A stretch of DNA of 64,000 nt, from the NCBI RefSeq assembly GCF_020251205.1, contig NZ_JAIWYX010000004.1, positions 62,001-126,000 on the forward strand. The letters are read 5' to 3'. Position numbers and translations under genes: made by a program. How positions within the stretch are numbered: the stretch's first letter is position 1; each line of letters starts with the position of its first letter. This stretch comes from Arthrobacter sp. M4. Its GTDB lineage: Bacteria; Actinomycetota; Actinomycetes; Actinomycetales; Micrococcaceae. This document shows, in pieces, positions 52,700 to 59,819 of the stretch. A model generated the notes under the pieces. It worked only from the letters and a program-made list of their open reading frames with translations. It was not told where the DNA came from and did not search any database.

Positions 52700-53599
52700 T
52701 CAGCTCACCTGACCGTCATCATCGTCAATGTCAGCTTCAATCAGGTGCTTGTGCCCATCCAGCCAAGCCTCGAGGTCTTTGAGGCTCCGGCTCCTCGGGC
52801 GTCCGAACACAAAGCGGTTGGAGCGTGCCTGTTCATCTGCTGGCACCACTCCCCTGATTCCGGGCGCCTCCGCCACTATTTCAGCCCTGAGCCGGGCAGC
52901 TATTGCTTCTTCAGCCTGCACTAGCCCGCTGAGGTCACGCCCGCCGCTTCGGCTCGCCCTCAAAGTCTTGAGTTTCCGGTTGGTGCGCTCAATCTCACGG
53001 AGTGCTGCCACGCGGTGTTTGTTATCCGTCTGGCGCTTTCTCCGTGCTGCCCCGGTCCGCAATGAGTCGCCTGCCAGAGCCGCGAGGCGGCGCTCCACAG
53101 CGTCTGTCTCGCTCGCTGGGGACAGGATCCGCGCCAAGGCCTTGATGGCGTCCACGGACGGCCGGCGCCGGGCCTGCTCCAACCGGGATATGTGCGTGGT
53201 GCCGATGCCAGCTAGCTTCCCAAGCTGCTCCTGGGACAGGCTCAATGCCTTCCTCATGGCACGCACCTCGTCGCCGAACGGCCGAAGTCGCTCCCGCTCC
53301 TCGGCAGGGACGAGGCCGCGAGTGTCCGTGTTGCCGTTCAGCTCCGGCCCAACATGCGTATGTGCGGATTTTGGCTTTTGACCGGTCACCTCGTTTCGGT
53401 CAGGGCTTGGCCCAACATGTGCGGGCACGCGGGCCGCGTCGAAACCGTTTCCGGCGTCCGAACGGTTCGAATGGACGTCCGGCCCAACGTGCGCATAAAC
53501 GTGTGGAGGGTTCGTACCGTACGAATACGATGTCCAATCAGGCCTAACGTGCATGTCTGCGCGTGGTGTTTGCGCACCGTGCGCATTCGGGGTTGTCAT
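52700..53599 (-). CDS. XRE-type HTH protein with HVGP repeats, 299 aa
   Basis: ATG 53599 overlaps the preceding small gene (ATGA); the open frame continues upstream but runs through two other genes. The N-terminal ~90 residues contain four H-V-(G/R)-P motifs spaced 20-24 residues. A standard XRE helix-turn-helix follows (L-S-Q-E-Q-L-G-K-L-A-G-I-G-T-T-H-I-S-R-L-E), then a basic, Arg-rich C-terminal half. It may regulate or organise element DNA. Confidence 0.75.
   Translation of the reverse strand: MTTPNAHGAQTPRADMHVRPDWTSYSYGTNPPHVYAHVGPDVHSNRSDAGNGFDAARVPAHVGPSPDRNEVTGQKPKSAHTHVGPELNGNTDTRGLVPAEERERLRPFGDEVRAMRKALSLSQEQLGKLAGIGTTHISRLEQARRRPSVDAIKALARILSPASETDAVERRLAALAGDSLRTGAARRKRQTDNKHRVAALREIERTNRKLKTLRASRSGGRDLSGLVQAEEAIAARLRAEIVAEAPGIRGVVPADEQARSNRFVFGRPRSRSLKDLEAWLDGHKHLIEADIDDDDGQVS
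53346..53551. repeat. Four dispersed GGCCYAACRTG repeats in the XRE gene
   Basis: Copies at 53346-53356, 53409-53419, 53481-53491 and 53541-53551 (spacing 63, 72 and 60 bp). They encode the H-V-G-P motifs. The second half of the region also has self-complementary stretches (CGAACGGTTCG, CGTACCGTACG, GCGCACCGTGCGC). These could be protein-level repeats, DNA sites or both. Confidence 0.65.
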
Positions 53600-53736
53600 T
53601 TGGCTGCTCCGGTGGGGTTGTTGGGGCAGGTGGGTTCGTGGGCGAGTTCTGTTGTCCAGGCCATCCATGAGTCGGCGGCAACAGTTTCGATGGGGACGCA
53701 TTGCTCGCACTGCGATGGGCGGATGTAGGCGGTCAT
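53596..53736 (-). CDS. Small Cys-containing protein, 46 aa
   Basis: Starts ATG 53736 and overlaps both neighbours by 4 bp (ATGA each). Sequence M-T-A-Y-I-R-P-S-Q-C-E-Q-C-V-P then ...T-C-P-N-N-P: C-x-x-C plus one more Cys may bind metal. Too short for routine gene calls; supported by the exact overlaps. Confidence 0.68.
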   Translation of the reverse strand: MTAYIRPSQCEQCVPIETVAADSWMAWTTELAHEPTCPNNPTGAAK

Positions 53737-54044
53737 GCTTGGCTGCCTGCGGGGTAGATCGGGAGCCATGTGGGGTTGAGTCCGGGGCCCCATTCTTCGG
53801 GCCATCCGGTGCGCATGAACCGGGCTGCTGTGGCGGCGAGGGGGATGGGGCCTTCGAGGTCGCGGCGTGCAATGAGGGCGGTGACGGCGTAGTCGTGTTC
53901 CACGAGGATGGTTGCTCTGCGGCCGGTGCCTTGTTCGCTGATGCGGAGCACGCCCATGCCGAGGCATTGGGCGGGTAGTCCTGCTGGTTCGGGGTCGTTG
54001 ATGAAGTCGATGCTGTGGATGGTGTAGTTCGGGTGGTCGGTCAT
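53733..54044 (-). CDS. Hypothetical protein, 103 aa
   Basis: ATG 54044 overlapping the replication gene's stop (ATGA). No motif recognised. Mixed alpha/beta with G-R-R-A-T-I-L-V-E-H-D-Y-A-V and a Trp-rich C-terminal part (W-P-E-E-W-G-P-G-L-N-P-T-W). Belongs to the leftward early operon. Confidence 0.7.
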   Translation of the reverse strand: MTDHPNYTIHSIDFINDPEPAGLPAQCLGMGVLRISEQGTGRRATILVEHDYAVTALIARRDLEGPIPLAATAARFMRTGWPEEWGPGLNPTWLPIYPAGSQA

Positions 54045-55132
54045 GCGGTTCTGTCCTCAATCTCGGGGGCGTGTAGGTAGCGTGGTACGCCGTCGTCCGG
54101 TCTGTTGGCCCAGGCGTACTGGGCGGGGACGTTGTTTGTGCTGTGGTACGCCTTGGTCCATGGGCTGGGCTTCTCGGCAATCTTGGCTTTGGCTTGCTCG
54201 AGGCGTTCGGCGTTGCGCTTTGCCCGCTGGTCCTTCTTCCACTGGATCTCATCGGCGACGCTGAGTCCTTCGGGTGGTGTGCCTGGGGTCCAGTAGTCCT
54301 TGCCGAGGATGGCGTCGACGTCGATCTCTCCCGTGTGGTTGGGGTCATCGGTCCAGCACTCCTGGTTGAGCCATGTGGCCGGGGCTTTGGTGTACTTGGG
54401 GTCTTGGCCTTTGCGGTGAGCTGCGTAGCCTCGAGCCCCTGCGAGGAGGTCCTCTAAGGTGGCGCCGTTCTTTCGGGCTTTGGCGTAAGCCGTGACGGCT
54501 GCTCCTCTGCTTACGTGCTTCGGGTACACCTCGTACCAGGCCTTGAAGTCCTCATCCATCTGCTTGGCCTTGGTGGGTGCAGCGAGTGGCGGAGGCGGAG
54601 ATATTCCTATGAGTTCTTCCTGAGGTTCTTCCTCTACTCCTAGGGGGCAACGATCTGTTGGGTCAGTACCAACAATCTGTTGGGTCAATGGGGCAACACT
54701 TTGTTGGGGCATAGGGGCAACGATCTGTTGGGGCTGGATTGGTTCAGGTTCGACCACTGGGGCAACAGATTGTTGGGGCTGGCCGGACCTGTCGAGATGT
54801 AGGGAGTACTCGGCCCGGTTCTTGAACCTCGCATCGCCGCTCGAGACGATGGCACCCTCTCTGGCCAGGCGGGCGACGGCCTTGCGGACGATCTCGTGGA
54901 CGCTCGCCCTTGCCTTCCGGGCAGCCTCAGCCTCGGGGCTCAAGTCAGCGTCGTCGGGCTTTGCTGGCACTTCCTTGCCAAGTGCCGCGGCGAGGTCGTC
55001 GCGGCCGGCGAAGTACTTGGGAGGGTTGCCGTTGTCCATGGATACGAGCGCCATCCGGCACAGCACCCTAAAGGAGCGATCATCCAGGGACGCCCAGTGA
55101 GCGAAGGCAAGGGCCACGTTTCCAGCACCCAA
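54041..55132 (-). CDS. Phage-type replication initiator/loader protein containing its own iterons
   Basis: 363 residues from TTG 55132, eight bases after GGAGGT; longer upstream frame lacks a start. N-terminal winged helix (R-D-D-L-A-A-A-L-G region) as in phage replisome-organiser proteins, a Gln/Pro/Val linker made of P-Q-Q-(S/I)-V-A-P repeats (about 125-165), and a C-terminal D-E-D-F-K-A-W-Y-E-V-Y-P-K-H domain typical of helicase-loader-associated phage proteins. The linker DNA holds five phased repeats, as the lambda O gene does. Confidence 0.8.
   Translation of the reverse strand: MGAGNVALAFAHWASLDDRSFRVLCRMALVSMDNGNPPKYFAGRDDLAAALGKEVPAKPDDADLSPEAEAARKARASVHEIVRKAVARLAREGAIVSSGDARFKNRAEYSLHLDRSGQPQQSVAPVVEPEPIQPQQIVAPMPQQSVAPLTQQIVGTDPTDRCPLGVEEEPQEELIGISPPPPLAAPTKAKQMDEDFKAWYEVYPKHVSRGAAVTAYAKARKNGATLEDLLAGARGYAAHRKGQDPKYTKAPATWLNQECWTDDPNHTGEIDVDAILGKDYWTPGTPPEGLSVADEIQWKKDQRAKRNAERLEQAKAKIAEKPSPWTKAYHSTNNVPAQYAWANRPDDGVPRYLHAPEIEDRTA
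54644..54779. repeat. Five phased iteron-like repeats: candidate replication origin
   Basis: GGGGCAACGATCTGTTGGGG-like units at 54644, 54667, 54690, 54714 and 54759; spacing 23, 23, 24 and 45 (twice 22.5, one degenerate unit). Each is an imperfect palindrome (CAACA/TGTTG). They lie inside the replication gene, as lambda ori lies inside O. Confidence 0.75.
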
Positions 55133-55163
55133 GGTGAGGCACCTCCAATCTTTAGTTATGTGG

Positions 55164-55883
55164 TTAGTTGGCGATCTCTGCCGCGATGTATGCCTCGCTC
55201 CGGGCCAGCTTCCGGCGAAGGAAGTCCAGCCCGGACGGCCGCACCATCGTCGTGGTCGTGGGGACCGTCTCACCCCGGCGGTTGGTGTAGCTGCCGAGCT
55301 TGACGTCAAAGTGGTCCATGTAGCGTGCGTACGGGAGGTTGTTGCTCTGCAGGATGCCCAGGCGCCGTAGGTCCCGGAATAGGATGTTCGGGCCCCATCC
55401 GAGGGCCTTCGCGGCCGCCTGCATGGAGTAGAGCCCTGCGGAGTCGATCAGGGCGTCGTAGGCTTCAACCTTGGGCGCTACGGCCTCCAATTGCTCGCAG
55501 GTGTCCGCGAGCTGCCGCAGGGCCTCCGCGAAGCTCTGCGGCAACTGATGCGCTTGGTCCGCTCTGTAGGAGCCGGTGTTCCGGATCTCGGGCAGGACTT
55601 CGTGCGTGACCCAGCGTTTGAACGCCTTAGCCCCCGGGACCTGGCTGCCAAGAATCGCAGCGAACAGGCCCGGTTCGGAGATGACAGCCATGGATTGCCG
55701 GCCTCCGGGGGTGTGCAGATCCCGCACACCCTTATCGTCATCATCGAGGCGCCTTGTGAGTGCAGCGGTGGCGGAGTATCCGAGGACAGCGGCGACGTCG
55801 GCGGCCACGAACCATGGGGCTCCGTCGATGTTCTCGGTTCGGATTGTCTGGCCGGCGTAGGTGAATTGCTGGATGGCGTTCAC
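55164..55883 (-). CDS. Phage antirepressor with BRO-N and KilAC domains
   Basis: 239 residues. BRO-N at the start (F-V-A-A-D-V-A-A-V-L-G-Y-S and V-I-S-E-P-G-L-F-A-A-I-L), KilAC-type C-terminal domain (T-T-T-M-V-R-P-S-G-L-D-F-L-R-R-K-L). Such proteins relieve repression by binding the repressor or DNA. In a satellite this could be the switch that senses a helper phage. Confidence 0.9.
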   Translation of the reverse strand: MNAIQQFTYAGQTIRTENIDGAPWFVAADVAAVLGYSATAALTRRLDDDDKGVRDLHTPGGRQSMAVISEPGLFAAILGSQVPGAKAFKRWVTHEVLPEIRNTGSYRADQAHQLPQSFAEALRQLADTCEQLEAVAPKVEAYDALIDSAGLYSMQAAAKALGWGPNILFRDLRRLGILQSNNLPYARYMDHFDVKLGSYTNRRGETVPTTTTMVRPSGLDFLRRKLARSEAYIAAEIAN

Positions 55884-56182
55884 TTATCAGCCACCTCAAG
55901 CCACTTGTCAGCCGCATCAAGAATGGCCAAGCGCAGACCGATGATGGTCTCGATACTCGAGTCCTGAGCAGCCCTGACGGCAGCTGCTGAAAGCTCCGGG
56001 AACGGGAGGCTCCGCCGATACCTGAAGATCACTTCTGCGATCTTCTCAAGAGGCCAGTCCGGGCGGATCATCGAGATCAGTACAAAGAGGGACTGCCACA
56101 CGGGACGCTGGACGCCAGCGTATGGATCCTGTGCCTCTGCCGGTTCGGCAGCCTCGGAATCGTGGAGTGCTATCGTGGTCAT
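55880..56182 (-). CDS. Hypothetical protein, 100 aa
   Basis: ATG 56182 preceded by GGAAGTAAAG. Acidic N-terminus, then W-Q-S-L-F-V-L-I-S-M-I-R-P-D-W-P and helical remainder. No known family. Stop overlaps the antirepressor ATG (ATGA). Part of the leftward early operon. Confidence 0.72.
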   Translation of the reverse strand: MTTIALHDSEAAEPAEAQDPYAGVQRPVWQSLFVLISMIRPDWPLEKIAEVIFRYRRSLPFPELSAAAVRAAQDSSIETIIGLRLAILDAADKWLEVADK

Positions 56183-56271
56183 GATCTTTACTTCCAATCT
56201 GGTGCGGGTTGGATTTCTGGGAGCCAGGTGGTGCTGGCTCCCTTTCCTTTTGCTCGGGGAGATCTCCCCGT

Positions 56272-56478
56272 CTACGCAGCGTCTGATGGCGTGCCGTCGA
56301 TCTCTTCTCCGTTGAGCCACGCAATGAACCTCTTGCGTGGAATCCGGATGCTGTTGCCGATTCGAAGGGAGGGAATGACACCCTCCCGAACGGCTGCATA
56401 GAACTGGTTGATGCCCATGGGGACCATGGGGGCCGCCTCTCTCGGCGTCAGCGTGAGCGGCTCTTGCTGTTCTGCCAT
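56272..56478 (-). CDS. AlpA/excisionase-like HTH protein, 68 aa
   Basis: First gene of the leftward operon. L-T-P-R-E-A-A-P-M-V-P-M-G-I-N-Q-F-Y-A-A then I-R-I-P-R-K-R-F-I-A-W-L is the excisionase/AlpA fold. In PICIs and P4-type satellites, AlpA-like genes sit exactly here, opposite integrase, and switch on excision and replication. Confidence 0.85.
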   Translation of the reverse strand: MAEQQEPLTLTPREAAPMVPMGINQFYAAVREGVIPSLRIGNSIRIPRKRFIAWLNGEEIDGTPSDAA

Positions 56479-56497
56479 TTCAAAGACTCCTTTTGTG

Positions 56498-56559
56498 TCG
56501 GCACCCTACGTCAAAGGGTTACGAGTTCCAGTAAATAACCGATCGGCACCTTTCGTCAA
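56498..56559. promoter_or_regulatory. Divergent control region with two direct operator repeats
   Basis: TCGGCACCCTACGTCAA (56498-56514) and TCGGCACCTTTCGTCAA (56543-56559), 15 of 17 identical, 45 bp apart; a third CGTCAA half-site is inverted at 56576-56581. They lie between the AlpA-like gene and the HTH/integrase genes, the expected place for repressor binding. Confidence 0.65.
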
Positions 56560-56612
56560 GCCATACCGACCATTCTTGACGGACCATCACTGTCTCGTGG
56601 AATATTGGGGTC

Positions 56613-57137
56613 ATGAAAGTTCAGTGGGAACAGTTTGAGGGTTCAGTCGAGATAGCCCCCGGAGTAACGATCTGGAGCCGGGCGAAAACGACTATCGAGC
56701 CCTACAAGGGATATCGAGTTGACGCCGAGGTATCCGTGGCGGAAAGCGGGAGGGTGGAAATTGATTCGCTGACAGTAAGTCGTTTGCCCGGCGGAGAGCC
56801 TGTCACCGGCGAGGCTCTGCGTAAGGTGGCCGTCCAAAGCATCATCAGGGATGCCGTGAAAACGGGCATCCAGCAGAGCATCGGCAGCACGATAGCTCCC
56901 GGAACGCAGGTTTCTGCGCTTGGGATGATTCCAACCGAGGATGCGGTCCGGTTGAAACACGAGGGGCCAACGGCAGAAACCCTCGAATGGGTGGGCAGGA
57001 TTTACCGCGTAAGTGAGCTGATTGACAGCGCTCCAACCAAGGCGGTTGAGGAGACTTTCGGTATCTCCAGGAGCACGGCAGGGGCTTGGATTGGCCGTGC
57101 ACGAGCCGCTGGCCACATTCCCCCAGTGGATAAATGA
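56613..57137 (+). CDS. Putative HTH repressor-like protein, 174 aa
   Basis: First gene of the rightward unit, 28 bp before integrase. The N-terminal 110 residues are beta-rich with no family I know; the C-terminal part is a helix-turn-helix (A-V-E-E-T-F-G-I-S-R-S-T-A-G-A-W-I-G-R-A-R). The layout of regulator plus int on one strand with the rest divergent mirrors stl/int of PICIs, so this is the candidate master repressor. G+C is lower than the chromosome. Confidence 0.7.
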   Translation: MKVQWEQFEGSVEIAPGVTIWSRAKTTIEPYKGYRVDAEVSVAESGRVEIDSLTVSRLPGGEPVTGEALRKVAVQSIIRDAVKTGIQQSIGSTIAPGTQVSALGMIPTEDAVRLKHEGPTAETLEWVGRIYRVSELIDSAPTKAVEETFGISRSTAGAWIGRARAAGHIPPVDK

Positions 57138-57165
57138 TCAAGTCACTGAAAGGTGGAGGAAGGTA

Positions 57166-58434
57166 ATGGCGAAAGTAACCAGGCGGTGCGGCTGCCGCGA
57201 CGAGAACGGCAAGCAGTACGGGGCGAAGTGCCCGAAGCTCAAGAACTACCGCCACGGAACATGGGGCTTCCGCCTCTCGGCCGGCTTCGACCCCGTCAGC
57301 GGCAAGCGTCGCTACCTGACGGACTACAGCTACGCATCTTCGGGGGACGCCGAGGAGGCCATGCGGGAGGCGGAGAAGCAGCTCCGCGGCCAGGTCTACG
57401 ACTTCAAGAAGACGACCGCGGCCGCATACATCACGGAATGGCTGGACGCGCAGGAACAGCACTCCCAGCTCAAGCCGTCCACGCTGCGGATGTACCGCGC
57501 CTACGTGGACAAGGACATCGCCCCGGCGTTTGGCCCGAAGCTGCTGCTGCGCGACCTGCGCCGGGCGCACGTGGCTGGCCTGATCAAGACGCTGCAGGAC
57601 TCCGGCCGCGGGCCGGTGACCATCAAGAGGATCCACGCCACACTCTCCAGCGCACTGACCGACGCTGTGCAGGACGGACTGATTGCCGAGAACGTGGCCG
57701 CCGGCGCTCGCCTGCCCAAGGTCGAAAAGAGCAAGGTCAAGGTGTGGGAGCCGGGTGACGCTGGGAAGTTCCTCGACTTCATCGCGGGCTACGAGAACAT
57801 GGACAGCCACGGCCGTCCCAACGGCAAGATAGGGCACCGCCTCGCCGCGCTGTTCGAGGTGGCCATCCTGTCGGGCATGCGCCGCGGTGAACTGTGCGGG
57901 CTCCGCTGGGAGGACGTGGACCTGCCAGGCCGAAGGCTGGTCGTCCGTGTCCAGCTGGTCCAGGTCGGCAAGATCGTCGTTGAGGGCACCATCAAGACCG
58001 ACGCCGGCCAAGACCGCGTCGTTGCTCTCTCCGACCGTGCCGTGGCCGCACTGATCGCGTGGCAGTTCCAGCAACAGCAGGAACGCCAGACATGGGCAGA
58101 GGCGTACACGGAGTCAGGGCGGGTGTTCACGTACGAGGATGGGCGCCAGCTCCGCCCGGGCTACGTGTCCAAGCTGTTCGAGCTCATGGTGACCAAGGCC
58201 GGACTGCCGAGGATGCGGCTGCATGACCTGCGCCACCTGCATGCGTCCCTGATGCTGGCAAGCGGCCAGGACCTGGCCATCGTGTCGAAGTCCATGGGTC
58301 ACAGCAACAGCCAGATAACCCGCGATCTGTATGCGCACATGGTCGGTGACGCGGCCCGGAATGCGGTCGAGGGAGCGGCGTCTCTGCTGCCTGCACGCAG
58401 GACTGTGCTCACAACTGTGCTCACAGAGCAATAA
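57166..58434 (+). CDS. int: Tyrosine-type integrase of the tRNA-Tyr element
   Basis: 422 residues from ATG 57166, GGAGGAAGG upstream; a longer frame lacks support. N-terminal Cys-containing arm-binding part (C-G-C-R, C-P-K), SAM-like core-binding domain (about 75-165) and catalytic domain with Arg in SGMRRGELCGL, H-x-x-R in L-H-D-L-R-H, His in M-G-H-S-N and Tyr in D-L-Y-A-H-M. Ends 64 bp from attR. Confidence 0.95.
   Translation: MAKVTRRCGCRDENGKQYGAKCPKLKNYRHGTWGFRLSAGFDPVSGKRRYLTDYSYASSGDAEEAMREAEKQLRGQVYDFKKTTAAAYITEWLDAQEQHSQLKPSTLRMYRAYVDKDIAPAFGPKLLLRDLRRAHVAGLIKTLQDSGRGPVTIKRIHATLSSALTDAVQDGLIAENVAAGARLPKVEKSKVKVWEPGDAGKFLDFIAGYENMDSHGRPNGKIGHRLAALFEVAILSGMRRGELCGLRWEDVDLPGRRLVVRVQLVQVGKIVVEGTIKTDAGQDRVVALSDRAVAALIAWQFQQQQERQTWAEAYTESGRVFTYEDGRQLRPGYVSKLFELMVTKAGLPRMRLHDLRHLHASLMLASGQDLAIVSKSMGHSNSQITRDLYAHMVGDAARNAVEGAASLLPARRTVLTTVLTEQ
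58402..58425 (+). promoter_or_regulatory. Candidate integrase arm-type sites, right (two perfect 12-bp tandem repeats)
   Basis: ACTGTGCTCACA at 58402-58413 and 58414-58425, coding the last residues of integrase. Shares TGTGCTCAC with the left-end sites, in the same orientation, and lies about 75-95 bp from the attR core. Confidence 0.6.
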
Positions 58435-58475
58435 AAAGGACCCGCCCGAACCTCCGAAGAGATCCTGACGGGTCC
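58433..58475 (-). terminator. Element-borne terminator for tRNA-Tyr
   Basis: GGACCCG (58438-58444) and CGGGTCC (58469-58475). On the minus strand the stem is followed by TTTTTAT. It stands just past the tRNA 3' end and replaces the native terminator, which integration left at 44605. Confidence 0.7.
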
Positions 58476-58498
58476 AAATTTCCCTAGATTCCGGGCTT

Positions 58499-58550
58499 GT
58501 GGCAGATGAGGGATTCGAACCCCCGTAGGCAGTGCCAGCTGATTTACAGT
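58499..58550. repeat. attR (52-bp direct repeat)
   Basis: Identical to 44657-44708; spans from one base beyond the tRNA 3' end to the anticodon loop. Integration therefore restores a complete tRNA-Tyr at this end. Confidence 0.95.
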
Positions 58551-58581
58551 CAGCCCCCTTTGGCCGCTCGGGTAATCTGCC
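58500..58581 (-). tRNA. tRNA-Tyr (GTA), host gene of the element
   Basis: Minus-strand GGCAGAT acceptor arms pair exactly; anticodon loop CTGTAAA with GTA; a long variable arm (class II), and TTCGAATCC T-loop. 82 nt, CCA not encoded. Its 3' half is element-derived attR sequence. Confidence 0.95.
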
Positions 58582-58785
58582 GAACTTCCTGAGAAGATCA
58601 CTCCGTCCACCATTCAGGAAACTTTCCGTTTCCTTCCGGTCTTCGGGAGCAAGACAACCTTACAGAACTTCTGGCTAAGAATCGAATCGGGCCCTAGGTG
58701 GCCGTGATTCAGACGTATTACCACTGCTTATGGGCCGGGCGAAGGCCACAACCCGCCACCCGCATTCCCTGCCGAGGAGGCCGGA

Positions 58786-59085
58786 CTAGGCGTCCCCGAG
58801 GATTCTGCCGGCCAGCTTGGCCTCGAACCGCTCAGCGTGCTCCACCGTGATCTGGTTAAGGGCGACCGCACGCTGCAGGTCGCTGCGAACACCCTCCATA
58901 CGATCCTCCGCCGCTTGCACAGGACTGAGAACCACAGAAGCTGCGACCGCAGCGGCTGCCATGGCTCCCGCTGCGGCCACCGCCGCCGTCCCGATGGTTC
59001 CTGCGGCAGCCTTTGCTACTGTTCCTGCGGAACCGGCAACTGCTGCGGCGGAAGTGGTGACGTAGCGGATGGCCTTGGTGGGCAT
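58786..59085 (-). CDS. Small Ala-rich membrane protein, 99 aa
   Basis: ATG 59085 follows AAAGGGA. A long Ala/Val/Gly stretch (about 10-57) could form one or two membrane helices, then an amphipathic charged C-terminal helix (E-D-R-M-E-G-V-R-S-D-L-Q-R). No family recognised. It belongs to the chromosomal stretch between the two elements. Confidence 0.6.
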   Translation of the reverse strand: MPTKAIRYVTTSAAAVAGSAGTVAKAAAGTIGTAAVAAAGAMAAAAVAASVVLSPVQAAEDRMEGVRSDLQRAVALNQITVEHAERFEAKLAGRILGDA

Positions 59086-59308
59086 GGCGTCCCTTTCGAC
59101 GAAAGCTCGTACAACTTCCTCAACTCTGACGGTTCCGCTTCAGTTCCCGCCGTGCGTCTGCTGTGAATCAACTGTGAGCATAGACAGGCGCCGCGTTACT
59201 CCTCTGTGGGCTGAAACCCGGGCTTCCACGACACCTTCCGTACTAGGCTGGACAACAGACAAGCGGGCCCCGTAGGCGGGTTCCGACCCCCACAAGCGAA
59301 GGAGAGTC

Positions 59309-59800
59309 ATGGCAGGCGAATCGACGTTCGACGTTGTCAGCAAGGTGGATAAGCAAGAGGTCGCCAACGCCCTCAACCAGTCCCAGAAGGAAATCGCCCA
59401 GCGTTACGACTTCAAGGGAGTCGGGGCGGAGATCGACTTCAGCGGCGAAAAGATCCTGATGAAGGCCAACTCTGAAGAACGGGTCAAGGCTGTGCTGGAC
59501 GTATTCCAGTCCAAGCTCATCAAGCGTGGAATCTCACTCAAGTCCCTCGACGCTGGCGAACCGTACGCCTCAGGCAAGGAGTACCGGCTGGAAGCGTCCA
59601 TCAAGGAGGGCATCGCGCAGGACATCGCCAAGAAGATCAACAAGATCATCCGCGACGAGGCGCCCAAGTCCGTAAAGTCCCAGATCCAAGGGGACGAACT
59701 TCGCGTCTCCTCCAAGTCCCGTGACGACCTCCAGGCAACCATGGCCATCCTCAAGGACTTCGATGAGGCCGACCTCCAGTTCGTCAACTTCCGCAGCTAG
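59309..59800 (+). CDS. yajQ: YajQ family nucleotide-binding protein (UPF0234)
   Basis: 163 residues, usual length, ATG after GGAGAG. Begins S-T-F-D-V-V-S-K-V-D and contains R-Y-D-F-K-G, the family hallmark; two ferredoxin-like modules. Some members bind c-di-GMP and act with transcription factors. Its stop is only 19 bp from the end of the second integrase gene, so the second element's end lies there. Confidence 0.95.
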   Translation: MAGESTFDVVSKVDKQEVANALNQSQKEIAQRYDFKGVGAEIDFSGEKILMKANSEERVKAVLDVFQSKLIKRGISLKSLDAGEPYASGKEYRLEASIKEGIAQDIAKKINKIIRDEAPKSVKSQIQGDELRVSSKSRDDLQATMAILKDFDEADLQFVNFRS

Positions 59801-59819
59801 GACCGTTTCTGCCGCGTGA

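Larger units (their letters stand above)
44657..58550. mobile_element. 13.9-kb satellite-like or defective prophage element integrated in tRNA-Tyr
   Basis: Bounded by perfect 52-bp direct repeats (44657-44708 and 58499-58550). Contents: integrase and an HTH gene rightward; leftward an AlpA-like HTH, a 100-aa protein, BRO/KilAC antirepressor, replication protein with internal iterons, several small or HTH genes, a 259-aa coiled-coil protein, gp10-like protein and tape measure; then accessory genes. No terminase, portal, capsid, protease, lysin or holin can be found in either strand. Size, divergent int/regulator layout, rep-ori module and tRNA site match phage satellites; a deleted siphophage is the alternative. 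Confidence 0.9.

Noticed and set aside
56845..58074. 409-codon frame antisense to integrase
   Set aside because: Shadow of the integrase catalytic domain, Val/Leu/His-rich.
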